From positions 59,765-123,764 of the forward strand of contig NW_019775643.1 in assembly GCF_001039355.2 (NCBI RefSeq): a stretch of DNA of 64,000 bases, in the 5' to 3' direction. Position 1 is the first letter of the stretch, and every line of letters begins with the position of its first letter. The translations under genes and the position numbers were made by a program. The notes beneath the pieces were generated by a model. The model worked only from the letters and a program-made list of their open reading frames with translations, did not search any database and was not told the DNA's origin. The DNA is from Lingula anatina (lineage: Eukaryota; Brachiopoda; Lingulata; Lingulida; Lingulidae). Shown here piece by piece: positions 50,740 to 60,781 of the stretch.

Positions 50740-51894
50740 TTATGTTCTCTTAATAGTTTTTTCCAATTTGAATTTCTCCCACAGTGCTTTGGTCAAGTCT
50801 GTGACAGCAAAACTGTTAGTGTTCCGACTAATTAGTTTTAACACAAACACGCCATCTAAGCGAAGATACTTATCAATAAATTGTTTCAGATTTTCGGCAT
50901 CGCCTTCGTTTAGTGTTCCTGTCAATTCTAACTGTTTTTTGACGAATTGCATGCGATCACTTTTGAAAAGCAGGTTTGCCCAAACCATGAAACCAAACAC
51001 TGTAGCGGCTGATACGAATACCAACAAAAACCAGATGAAGATGTAAATTTTTTCGTTGAATAAATTGATGGGCAATAGACATTGAACAGTGTACCGATGA
51101 ATGTTCCCACCGAGTCGACGAATATTTAAGTCGCATAAAGTGACCCTAGGAAATCTTCCGGACGATGTCCAGTCCAAGTTCTTGGTGAGGTCAGAGATGA
51201 CGTCAAACCCGTAGAGGTGGTACGCGCTTCCAAGAAAGGCATTCAGCAAAAAGAATTGACCGATCGCATTGACAGCGTACAGAAACTTAATGAAAAAATA
51301 GACCCTGGTGATATAATTACTATGCCTATCACAGAAACATGCGCACCATTTCTTTGCAAAAAACTTATTACGAGCAGTGTCCAGTCTGCGCTGGTTAATT
51401 CGAAAGTATCGTGACAGGTGCTCCGCGGTGGACGCTGTAACTGCCTTTCTCTCCTCCTGATCAACCGAGTGCAGCCCATTCATGGAGGTAACAATCAGGT
51501 GAACGTCAATCCCCGTCCGAGGTGCCAACGATCGCCAAAATACACTTGGAAGATGGAACAAGAGAGCCTGAATGAGAAGAAAAATCGGGACCCATTGGTA
51601 ATAACTCACGTGCTGGCGTGGCAGACTCGAGTCAGGTATACGCTCATTAAACGGAATATAATACGTGTTTTGAATCCAACAATAATTGTCCACATAATTC
51701 TTATGAGAATCTTCGAACTCTCCAGGCACCCAGCAGATGATGGCGTTCTTCATGATGCTCTCTTCGCCGGCGACAACTAACGCAAATATCAGAAGAGTAA
51801 GCGCCGTCCAGCGGTGACTGAGCCGGTCAAAGAAGTCGTCGTCACTTCGAAGATTTTTCCAAAAATTCCATATATAGTCTACGATTGCCATCAT
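50740..51894 (-). CDS. Innexin C
   Basis: 384-residue innexin. The open frame extends seven codons further up, but a splice acceptor (GTTTTCAG, then A, ATGATG) places the start at the ATG at 51894 (or the next codon, 51891), as in its neighbours. The 5'UTR donor is at 52129 (GAAG before GTAAGAAC), giving a 234-nt intron. Features: C54 and C72 in loop 1, YYQW at 98-101, C254 and C272 in loop 2 with VTLCDLNIRRLGGNIHRY. Compared with A, B and E it has a longer loop-1 start (EESIMKN), and it ends LEKTIKRT. It is the gene lost from the 47.4-49.0 kb duplicate. Role: gap-junction or hemichannel subunit, inferred from family. Confidence 0.93.
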   Translation of the reverse strand: MMAIVDYIWNFWKNLRSDDDFFDRLSHRWTALTLLIFALVVAGEESIMKNAIICWVPGEFEDSHKNYVDNYCWIQNTYYIPFNERIPDSSLPRQHVSYYQWVPIFLLIQALLFHLPSVFWRSLAPRTGIDVHLIVTSMNGLHSVDQEERKAVTASTAEHLSRYFRINQRRLDTARNKFFAKKWCACFCDRHSNYITRVYFFIKFLYAVNAIGQFFLLNAFLGSAYHLYGFDVISDLTKNLDWTSSGRFPRVTLCDLNIRRLGGNIHRYTVQCLLPINLFNEKIYIFIWFLLVFVSAATVFGFMVWANLLFKSDRMQFVKKQLELTGTLNEGDAENLKQFIDKYLRLDGVFVLKLISRNTNSFAVTDLTKALWEKFKLEKTIKRT

Positions 51895-52129
51895 TCTGAA
51901 AACAACCATACACATATAATTTGTAGGACGATATCATATACCATCTGTGCATAAGATCCCCCAGCATAAAAAGTAATGAGTCTCTGACTATGATGTAAGC
52001 GTGGCAGAGAGATATCACATCTAATGAGTTTGCATAAAGGTAGCCTTCGGGTGTAGTCTGACACAATATCGACATCGAGCCTTCTAAATTATTTGTAAAA
52101 TGGTCTAAAATCAGTAAACAAGTTCTTAC

Positions 52130-52593
52130 CTTCAACTTTTTAAAGTAAAACCTTGTCAATGTAGTATTTGATGCTATCACGTACGTCTAACAACGATTAT
52201 CACGTCTTTCATAGAAATACCCGATGACCTTCCATCTTCACATTGTGATTATCTGTTACTTATCTACTAAGGGACTTTCCAGTTGTCATATATGAAAGAA
52301 TAGAAAATGACGAGGTTTTTCTTCGAAAATGCACCTTTATTAGTCATTAAATTTGCTAATGATACACGTATCACGCTTATAAGAAATTATTTTTCCATTT
52401 AAAATTAAAACAAAATTCGACTATTTTCGGACATTAATTCACTATCTCTTATTACGTATTTATATTGCAAAGTTAGTGACAACAATCAGTATATGTGTCT
52501 AGAACACTACATATCAGATATATTCCCTCCGTTTTTCACTCCTTCCCTCCTTTTCTCTCTTCCGTTTTACTTTCTACCATCAGCTGAAAAAAG
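52130..52593. other. Upstream leader of innexin C and 3' flank of innexin D
   Basis: The innexin C 5'UTR exon starts at 52130 on the minus strand. The region also holds the 3' flank of innexin D. Most of 52080-52590 is mirrored at 48148-48690, including the donor sequence at 48193-48209. Confidence 0.5.
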
Positions 52594-53844
52594 TTAATTA
52601 CACTCCTCTCTGTAATGTTCCCACATCTCCGCAATTAGCTCTGAAATAACGACATCATTGCTATTTCTCCCGATCAACATAAGCACAAAAACGCCGTCCA
52701 GACTGAGATACTTATGGACAAAAGTGCTCAGGTCTCTTTTATCTGTTACGTCTATCTTCTTCGAAAATTTCAATTTTCTTGTTATAAAACGTAGCCGTTC
52801 TCTGGGAAATACAACGCTCAGTGAAAGAAGGATTCCGAAAACATTAACGAATGACACAAACACCAACCAGAACCAGATGAATATGAAGAGGTTTTCGTTT
52901 AGAAGATTGGCGTACAGCACACACTGAACCGTGTGGCGGTGAATGTTGCCTCCAAGTTGACGAATTTTGAAATCACAAAGAGTTACTCTTGGAAATCGCC
53001 CTGTTTCACTCCAGTCTTTGCCGTCAATCAAATCACTGATAACGTTGAAACCATACACGGAATAGGTCGTACCAAGAAAATAATTCAGCAAGAAGAGTTG
53101 GCCAACTGAATTGCCAAGAAAGAGCATCTTGCACAGGAAAAATATTGGGACGAGGTAAGTGCCATGTTTCTTTCCCAGGCAAAGACCGTGTTGTACCATG
53201 CATGCCTGGCATTTATTTGGTTTCTCAGTTGATTGGATTCTCTGCCTTGAAAAGCTCTCGGTTTCGGTTGAATCGCAACTTTCTAGATGGTATTCTGACG
53301 GAGTCATGAGGCATGTAGAGTTTGTCCGTCTTTTGCGGGAACTGAAGCACCCAGCCAGATGTAGAGCAATAGGCTTTATAACCGCGTTCCTCTTTAGAGG
53401 GTCTAGGCACTCCTGTGTATTTAAGGTTTGTGCTATCATATGGATGTCAATCCCGGTAGTTTTACTAAGAAACCGCCAGAGATATCCGGGAATGCAGAAC
53501 AATACGGCTTGAAACAGCAGAATATGAGGCACCCACTGGTAATAACCGATGTGCGCCCGAGGAAGTTCTGCCGACGGAATACGTTCCTCAAATGGCAAAA
53601 AGTATGTGTTCTTCACCCAGCAGTAGCGGTTGGCATAGACCGCATGCTCGTGCGTGAAAGTGGCCGGTACCCAGCACGAGACGGGGTCCGATACAATATA
53701 CGTCACTATCAGGACCAACGCCGCTGACAGCATGAGGATCATCGCGGTATAGCGGTGGTTAACGCGATCGTAAGAATCGTAGGCTCTCCGGTTTTTCTTC
53801 CAAAACCTGTGTATTCCGTCAACGATTTCCTCAAAAGGCAGCAT
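52594..53844 (-). CDS. Innexin D, with an extended cytoplasmic loop
   Basis: 416-residue innexin. The start follows an acceptor (TCATTGCAG, AG, ATG), with a candidate 5'UTR donor at 54043 (GGAG before GTATGT). Marks: C57 and C75, YYQW at 101-104, C290 and C308, LCDFKIRQLGGNIHRHTV and four membrane segments. It differs from its neighbours in the intracellular loop: about residues 170-225 hold an extra 30 or so residues, Ser/Thr/Glu-rich with five cysteines (178, 190, 212, 215, 222), including CQAC. The C-terminus is short (EHYREECN). The loop may regulate gating or localisation, but nothing in the sequence proves this. Its 3' part is duplicated as the pseudogene near 48.7 kb. Confidence 0.93.
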   Translation of the reverse strand: MLPFEEIVDGIHRFWKKNRRAYDSYDRVNHRYTAMILMLSAALVLIVTYIVSDPVSCWVPATFTHEHAVYANRYCWVKNTYFLPFEERIPSAELPRAHIGYYQWVPHILLFQAVLFCIPGYLWRFLSKTTGIDIHMIAQTLNTQECLDPLKRNAVIKPIALHLAGCFSSRKRRTNSTCLMTPSEYHLESCDSTETESFSRQRIQSTEKPNKCQACMVQHGLCLGKKHGTYLVPIFFLCKMLFLGNSVGQLFLLNYFLGTTYSVYGFNVISDLIDGKDWSETGRFPRVTLCDFKIRQLGGNIHRHTVQCVLYANLLNENLFIFIWFWLVFVSFVNVFGILLSLSVVFPRERLRFITRKLKFSKKIDVTDKRDLSTFVHKYLSLDGVFVLMLIGRNSNDVVISELIAEMWEHYREECN

Positions 53845-54719
53845 CTCTGCAATGAGATTTGAAAATTATTTTCATTCTTATTTCTGAATAATACTACTTC
53901 AATTCTAATGACAAAGAACCAAACGAAATTGATTCACCATATGAGGAATTACGAATTTAGTTCTATTTAAACATGCAGCTGTCCTCTTTAAACTCTCCCA
54001 GAATCCCCAAATTTCAACACAAGTTACTTTATGTACAACATACCTCCAGCTATAACACAGGTGAGCTTAGAAAAAAAAACACGAATTTTAATTCAACCCA
54101 AGGCAGTTCAACAATCCCACTGAACTCAGCAAACTAACTCAACTGTCCCCTTTCTAACACAAGAAAGTGAAACATCGTGGTGGTGACTCATATTTAGGGG
54201 GTTTTCAAGTTCTCATTTCATCATTGTTATTTTGGGGATGGCATACAAAAGAGGGTAGCATATCTACCGACGGCTAGGATCAACTTTTTATGAATAGAAT
54301 GCGGGGATTTTTAATATCTAAAGTAAGTTAATGCTTTCTCAGTTATTATATACATCCTACATGTATTCTTAAACAGCCGCAAACTAACTCAACCGTTTAG
54401 ATCGTCGCCGACGTTATTTCCGTTGACAATACCGATGGGAAACCCCCAAAACTTTTAAAGGTGACCCCCACTACTCGCATACCAACAAAACATGTATGTG
54501 GACGCTGCTATATACATTGTTGACTGCTGTTTGAATACTGACTTAATATTAATAAATACAATCTGAATTTGTTATCAACTCTTATGCATTGTTTGATCAA
54601 ACATCAGGTAAGATATCGGCGCTATTTCTATTGTTACTATATCAATGAGATCAACAATGAAATCACTATCTGATGTATTTAAAAGGTATTCAATTCTATT
54701 AAACCGTGAAATTTTAGAC
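53845..54719 (-). other. 5' region of innexin D, with first duplicate of a leader block
   Basis: 5'UTR intron (53847-54043) and possible leader exon from 54044. 54170-54340 and 54490-54665 are repeated at 54860-55020 and 55230-55370. Both copies have a donor-like CATACCT element on the plus strand (54040 and 54741). Confidence 0.45.
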
Positions 54720-55370
54720 TCTACAAATGTCTACGTTTACATACCTTCGGCTTTCTCACAGGAAAATGTACGATTATGAAAAGAGAAAACTTAAATATAA
54801 TTCGAAACAAGGAAGTCGTTTAGTTCAAAATTCTTTTACAGTGAAGGAAGTCAGCCTCGTGATGGTGCCTCATATTTAGTTTCATTTCACCACGGGATTT
54901 AATGTTCTTGGTCTCATTTCATCATTGTTATTTTGGGGTTGGCAAAGATAAAGGAGTAGCTTATCTATATAGGCGGCTAAGATCCCCTTATTGTGTATGC
55001 AGGGACTTTTTAATACCCTAAGTGCTGACACTACAAGAGGGTAATGATTTCTCGGATATCACGAGTAATCCAGTTTTGTTTCTAAACACCCATAGGGACC
55101 GCCTAGAATTTAAACAAAAACGAACGTACATGCATGATACCACTGTAATCCGTTTTCTTTCAAAGGAATGCCCCAAAACGGATAAAGACGATCACCATTA
55201 CTCCCCTACCAATAAAACTCATATGTTAATGCTGCTCTATAAAATTTTGCCATTTGTGTTGATACTGATTTGCTGTCTGTACATGTACATATAAAATTTG
55301 TATTTGTTATCTACTCGAATCCATGGTTTGATCAAACATTAAATAAGACACCATCGCTATTTCTACAGTA
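54720..55370. repeat. Third copy of the innexin upstream block, no coding part
   Basis: The TTATTTTGGGG-containing stretch and the following sequence resemble 54170-54340. 55230-55370 (GCTGCTCTAT through CGCTATTTCT) resembles 54505-54640 and 48858-48990. The copies are tandem and diverged. Only regulatory or leader sequence is duplicated here; no innexin frame is present. Confidence 0.65.
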
Positions 55371-56926
55371 ATGTCAGGCCTTTATGTCATATTTGTGTTC
55401 CTCTTATCAATGTTCTATATCAAAATAGGATCAAGTACAGGGCACTGATTGGCTTTGTCACCTTTCAAGTGTTTCTTCTTCAAGGTTTCGTGGGTTTTCG
55501 TGAATATCTTAGATCATCGGCATGTAACAAAAATTTGACAGAAATAAGCAACTACAACAATACAATAAGCGATTCTTTATTTGACCAGCTTCAACAATAT
55601 AAATATGTTAAGAAATACAACTTTCAAAAACCAAGGCCTTGCTTAATAGTTTACCATTAGTATGCCCCTTTTTTCGTAATGATTTAAGAATAAAAATTAA
55701 AAATTAATGTACGATCGGCATTATTCAAATAGATTTCGTTAGCATAACATCTACTCTAGCCTATGTCTATATCTACATGTACAGACGCTGAATATTGAAT
55801 AAGTCTTTTTACCCACATAGGCACAGGTTAACTAAAACAACATTAATACCAATACTAGAGACTGTTAGGTAATACTACTAAAATTAACGTCTGCCGATCC
55901 TCCCTCATCTTGCTCGAGAACCAACGCTATCCCTTAATAAAATTTGCTGATCAGGGCTCCGTAACTGAAAAGCATCTCGTATTGAGAATAGCGATATCAC
56001 ATAGAGGCTACAATGTAATATATGGGACGAGTATGGAATCGAGACGCTAGCTCTCGGTCGCAATGCGCGATGCTTTCGAGCTACGGAGCCCTGCTTACTG
56101 CGCTAACCGCTACACATCGGAGGTTACGCTAGGGTGCGCACAAACATTCTACTGCCCTGTGTTGTTTTCAATATATATTCACAGATATTTCTCTGGTTAT
56201 TCACTGCCTGTGCAAATTACCGCACTGCCCAGCGAGAAATTTTTGCACAAAGATAGGGTCATCACCTAGCCAGTCCCTGGTACAGAGTTTTGAAATAATT
56301 AAGGTAACCCACTATTGCTGAAAAACAGCAAGGGTGTTTACTTATAATTTTTTAAAAGTTACATTTATGTAGAAAAACATTTAAAAATGGGTTGAGAGTG
56401 GCTCGGCCGTTTGTGTGAAAGGAAGCAACGAAGAAATATCAAGTCTGCATTTGCATCTTGCTAATTTCGACTTCGCTCATGAACAGAAAACACTTTAGAA
56501 TCATTTTTCAGAGTAAAAGGTAAAAGTAGTGTGGACGGGTTGTAAAGTTATAAATGTTACTGGAATCTTGGGCTCCTACATGTGTATAACCTACATTCAA
56601 AAAACATATTCCCATGCACTTACTACCATGATATTACTGTTTGCTTATTGACAGACGCGATAAAAATATACATAATATACGTGTAATCAAAATATACAGA
56701 TGTATTTACTAACTGACATTTTTCATTGTTTGAGAACAATGAGTAGTTAAGTTGTTGACAAACTCAGTTACAACCAATGTGTAAGTAGCTTTACACAACT
56801 GATTACATTCCACGATAAGGCAATTTAGTTTCAAATGCGTACTTCGTGGAAGAACAGTGTGTGTGTGTGTGTGTGTGTGTGTGAATATCAAGTAGATAAA
56901 TGCGTGTAAACACTGGCAAAGTCCAA
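55371..56926. other. Intergenic, with a fold-back, no gene
   Basis: Contains an imperfect fold-back at 55952-56092 and a GT microsatellite at about 56851-56882. No coding similarity was seen. Confidence 0.5.
55952..56092 (-). repeat. Imperfect fold-back with tRNA-like boxes (possible SINE head)
   Basis: AGGGCTCCGTAACTGAAAAG at 55952 is inverted at about 56069-56092 (GATGCTTTCGAGCTACGGAG). On the minus strand, TAGCGGTTAGCGC (near 56102) resembles an A box and TCTCGATTCC (near 56040) a B box, as in tRNA-derived SINEs. It does not fold as a tRNA by eye and is therefore not called one. Confidence 0.35.
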
Positions 56927-58120
56927 TCACACTTTCTCCTCTCTCTCATCTTCATTCAAGGGGCCCTCTACTTTGGCCTTGAAATGGTCCCAAAGTGTCG
57001 CTATCATTTCAGCAACGATTACGTCATTACAATTTCGTCCAATTAGCTTCAACACGAAAATTCCATCTTTGCGGAGATAGTCGTAAATAAATCTCTTCAA
57101 AGTTTCTTTATGGTCACCGTCCTTCAGTCTGTCCATCAGTTTAAGATTTTTGCGGATAAAGTGCTTTTGTTCATTCTTAAAAAGCATGCTCATCCAGGTT
57201 AAGAACCCAAAAACTGTGGCCGCTGAGACAAACACCAACCAAAACCATATGAAGATGTATACTTTCTCGTTGAACAAATTGATGGGCAACACACACTGGA
57301 CGGTGTGTCGGTGAATATTTCCACCAAGCTGTCGAATTTTGAAATCACACAGTGTGACGCGGGGGAAACGCCCGCTAGAGGTCCAGTCATGGTTGTTGAT
57401 GAGGTCATAGATGACGTCAAACCCGTACACGTGATACGCGGTTCCAAGGAAAGCATTTAAAAGGAACAACTGCAGGATGGCGTTGGTCACGTACAAGAAC
57501 TTGCAGAATAGGAAAAGAGTTATCAAGTAGTTGCCGTAACGTTTACCGATGGCCAGACAGTACTTTGCGCAGCCTTGGCGGACATTGGACCATACACCTT
57601 TCTGATAGTCGCGACTTGAATTACAGTATCTTTCCATGTGACGGACAAGGAATTTCATGACCCCTTTTCGATTCTCTGGGTTAAGATTGGCTTGTGTGTT
57701 TAGAGACTGGACCATTAAATGGGCATCAATGCCAGTACTGCCACTCATGAGACGCCAAAATATCGTTGGAACGTAAAACAAAAGCGACTGGAGCAGCAGT
57801 ACAATCGTTACCCACTGGTAGTAGTTAATATGGGCACGTGGGAGGTCTGGGTCTGGAATTCGTTCCTGGAAAGGCATATAGTACGTGTTTTTGATCCAAC
57901 AGTAATTGTCTGCATATTTCGTGTAAGAGCCAGAGAAATGGCCAGGCACCCAGCAGACAATGGCGTCTCCGACGTACTGTTTGGTGCTGAGAAGGACGGC
58001 AAAGACCATGAATATCAGGGCAGTGTAACGGTGGCTAAGGCGGTCGTAGAAGTCATCATCACTGCGGAGACCTTTCCAAAAGCCATTGGCTCCGCTGAGG
58101 ATGTCTACTAGGTTCAGCAT
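56927..58120 (-). CDS. Innexin E
   Basis: 397-residue innexin. The frame opens eight codons earlier (58144), but an acceptor (GATTTTAAG, G, ATG) makes MLNLVDIL the likely start, as in the sister genes. A strong donor at 58938 (GATAG before GTGAGCAC) marks the 5'UTR exon, giving an intron of about 0.8 kb. Features: C56 and C74 in loop 1, YYQW at 100-103, C258 and C276 in loop 2, four membrane segments and an acidic tail, NEDEREEKV. The VTLCDFKIRQLGGNIHRHTV block is identical to that of innexin A. It is the last gene of the minus-strand run. Confidence 0.95.
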   Translation of the reverse strand: MLNLVDILSGANGFWKGLRSDDDFYDRLSHRYTALIFMVFAVLLSTKQYVGDAIVCWVPGHFSGSYTKYADNYCWIKNTYYMPFQERIPDPDLPRAHINYYQWVTIVLLLQSLLFYVPTIFWRLMSGSTGIDAHLMVQSLNTQANLNPENRKGVMKFLVRHMERYCNSSRDYQKGVWSNVRQGCAKYCLAIGKRYGNYLITLFLFCKFLYVTNAILQLFLLNAFLGTAYHVYGFDVIYDLINNHDWTSSGRFPRVTLCDFKIRQLGGNIHRHTVQCVLPINLFNEKVYIFIWFWLVFVSAATVFGFLTWMSMLFKNEQKHFIRKNLKLMDRLKDGDHKETLKRFIYDYLRKDGIFVLKLIGRNCNDVIVAEMIATLWDHFKAKVEGPLNEDEREEKV

Positions 58121-60169
58121 CCTTAAAATCAAATAAAAAGACAATTATGAGTTGTATTAATTTATGTATTAATGGTATAAGAGCATTGTCCCTATAAGCA
58201 GAGTTTCTTATTTCTATTTAGGGTGGGTAATATTTAACAATAACATAATGTCCATTTAAATTATTCAGACAAATTACGGCCATTCCACGAAAAGGGGTAC
58301 AATTCCAATTTTTAAAATTTTTAAAAGTATTTAAAGAAATATGCACGTGTAAACATGGTACTGTATTTTTTTCGTTACGGAGGTTAGGTAACATCTAAAT
58401 TAGGTTATTTTTCAATCATGCCAAAGGTCACAGGCTCCATATTTGAATTATCAAGATTTTGTATGTATTCAAAATATTATTGCCCATTTAAGATTTCTCT
58501 TCAATTATAGGAAATGCGGTGCAAACATATTGGTAATAAGTCGCTCGTTTTCTATAAATACAAAGCCTGAGATATTCCAATTTAAATATTTTATTAATCA
58601 TTGGGGACAGACGCTTTTTTATCATACTATTTGTTTATGAACAAAGTCATCTCAATCTATTATGATATGAGCATTAATCAATGAGCACACACATATCCAG
58701 TGTTCAAATGAAAAATGAGTAATTTCGTAACGGAGGTTAGGTCATTTTAATTATTAAAATAGCGATCATATTTGTTTTGATATTTTTAGCTTAAAGTAGA
58801 CTTTAGAAGCTGAATTCGGAATTTGTAGTATTACAGATACGACAAATATTACATAATAACATAGAAAAATTGATAAAACATGTTTATTCAAACCAATAAT
58901 TACTAGTAATTACCCAGACGTTAAAAATCAGTGCTCACCTATCTGAATTTTTAGAAAGTAAAACAGCCAAAATATTTAACCATCTTTGGTCATAAAAAGT
59001 CATGGAAAGGGCCAACTTTTAGCAATCCTTTTTTATTTTCATTTGCTGTGTTTTTACTTCAAAACAACACTTGGAAAGGATTATTCAGGACGAAGTTATT
59101 ATTTAGGACGAAGGCACGGCGCATAATTCAATAGACTCAGAGTGTGATAGAATTGTTAGATCAAGCACCGGCCCTTCGCAAGTCCTCCAGTTTATACCTG
59201 TATCCGGACGACTGATAACCTGAGGTTCACTGGGGATCACATTGGTGATATAGTCACCCTAGAGACGTGATTATGCGCAGTTGTCTGTTTACACGAGGGA
59301 AACACTGCAGATAATTTATAACAAGCGTCGTCTTTATCGAAGCAGCTGAATCAAATGATGTATTAATGAAATGTTTACCGACTGTCCGGTAAGGTCGATC
59401 ATTTAATCTTTTTATGAGATTTGGCGACACTCCACACGTAGGCCAACTCTTTTTGGGGCTCTTGGTTGTTACAAGTATCAATAAATTGTGATTGAATGAT
59501 GCTTTGACTTATGTCTTGCCCCTGCATCCCTGCACGACGTTTTTTTTTTTAAGACGTTCGGCGTAGCTTCTTTGATTTGATTTTTTTTCAAAAGTTATTG
59601 CCCAAAAATAATCTGAATGTCTCACATATAAATGTGATCAATTGAATGGCCAGGGGTTGCTTTACAGGTTTCTAAATGGAAAATGACATTGATTCCCGAG
59701 AGAAATCAAGGACAAGCTTATAATGTTAAGTTTTGAGGAATTGCATTGATTAGAATATGAAGTTTAATATACTCCAGTCACTATCCTGTGAAATCATATG
59801 CCTTGTTATACTTGTGATTTCAATATGTCCGACCCATGTATTATTTTGTTTTACTTTGGAGAGAAAAATATTGAATAATATTTATTACTGTTAATACTGC
59901 GTTTTAAAGAAAATTGTACGAAAATTTTAATTTCTTTAAAATATCTCATTTTAACTATTTGAAGTATGATCATACTTTGCCCGCTTAATAAGCTTTTTAA
60001 AACATTTTTCTCTATCGTTGCATCGCAATATTTCATTTCATTTCATTGAATGCTATCCGAAAACACCTATATAAAATAAAAACGTTTTGTAAAGCTGATT
60101 GCGACAGTCGTTTTTAAATGGGCTCTTTACTATATAAACAGACATACGCTAATTCATATATATATATAA
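58121..60169. other. 5' region of innexin E and gene-free flank
   Basis: 5'UTR intron (58122-58938) with the leader exon from 58939. A motif, CGTTACGGAGGTTAGGT (58373), recurs with one change at 58726, both inside this intron. Beyond it no gene was recognised. Confidence 0.5.
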
Positions 60170-60781
60170 TATACAGGATGGTCCATACAAAACGGCCTAT
60201 TTTACTTTCCATCTCAATATTGATATACTTGTAATTTATATATTTCCAACTTTCTTTCCTGTTTCACCAATTTCACCAAATTGTTCCTTAAGGATGACCA
60301 TTTTATCCTTGCAAATCCATTTTTTACTTGCAGTGATTGAAAACCCCAAAGATAGTCAAATTTCTATAACTGATAATGTGCTCTATCCACGCTCCTCGCT
60401 GTTGAATAACGGCGGCCACACGAACACTAAATTTGGCAATAACTCTTGCAATCATGTCAGCCGGACTTTTCTTTACTTCTCTTCGTATATTGATCTTCAA
60501 AAGTATCTAGAGTTTGTTAGCATAGATTCTTTCCTGAAGGTAACCCCCAGGGGAAAAATTTGGATCTGGCGAGAAATGTGGCCTAGGAAAGTCCGCGCGA
60601 GATGAGATGATAATAAATGAAATTCGGCTTTCTTAAAGGTTCTCAATTTCTGCAAAATTTGCAAGGATAAAATGGTCATCTTTATCGACAATTTGCTGAA
60701 AGACAGTTGGAAAAGTCTTAATTATATCATAATTGAAATGGAAAGCAAAATAGATCGTTTTTTTTATTGACCACCGTATAC
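60170..60781. mobile_element. Tc1/mariner-type transposon remnant
   Basis: Imperfect terminal inverted repeats: TATACAGGATGGTCCATACA at the left against TATACGGTGGTCAATAAAAA on the opposite strand at the right, with TATTTT(A/G)CTTTCC matching inside. The length of about 610 bp implies most of the element is missing. A transposase C-terminal fragment lies inside, on the minus strand. Confidence 0.75.
60372..60565 (-). pseudogene. Mariner-like transposase C-terminal fragment
   Basis: The minus strand reads GYLQERIYANKL, a stop, then INIRREVKKSPADMIARVIA and on to IQQRGAWIEHIIS. This fits the end of Tc1/mariner-family transposases (the WGYLK..VY motif, then IRREI..IP.DML.RV). A frameshift at the TGGGG run and an in-frame stop show decay. 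The catalytic part is absent. Confidence 0.65.

Noticed and set aside
51895-51915. Upstream start (MCMVVFR...) for innexin C
   Set aside because: The codons lie before a clear splice acceptor matching that of the sister genes; the start at 51894 is preferred. The same argument rejects 58121-58144 for innexin E.
55952-56110. tRNA gene on the minus strand
   Set aside because: A- and B-box-like strings are present, but no cloverleaf, acceptor stem or anticodon arm could be folded.
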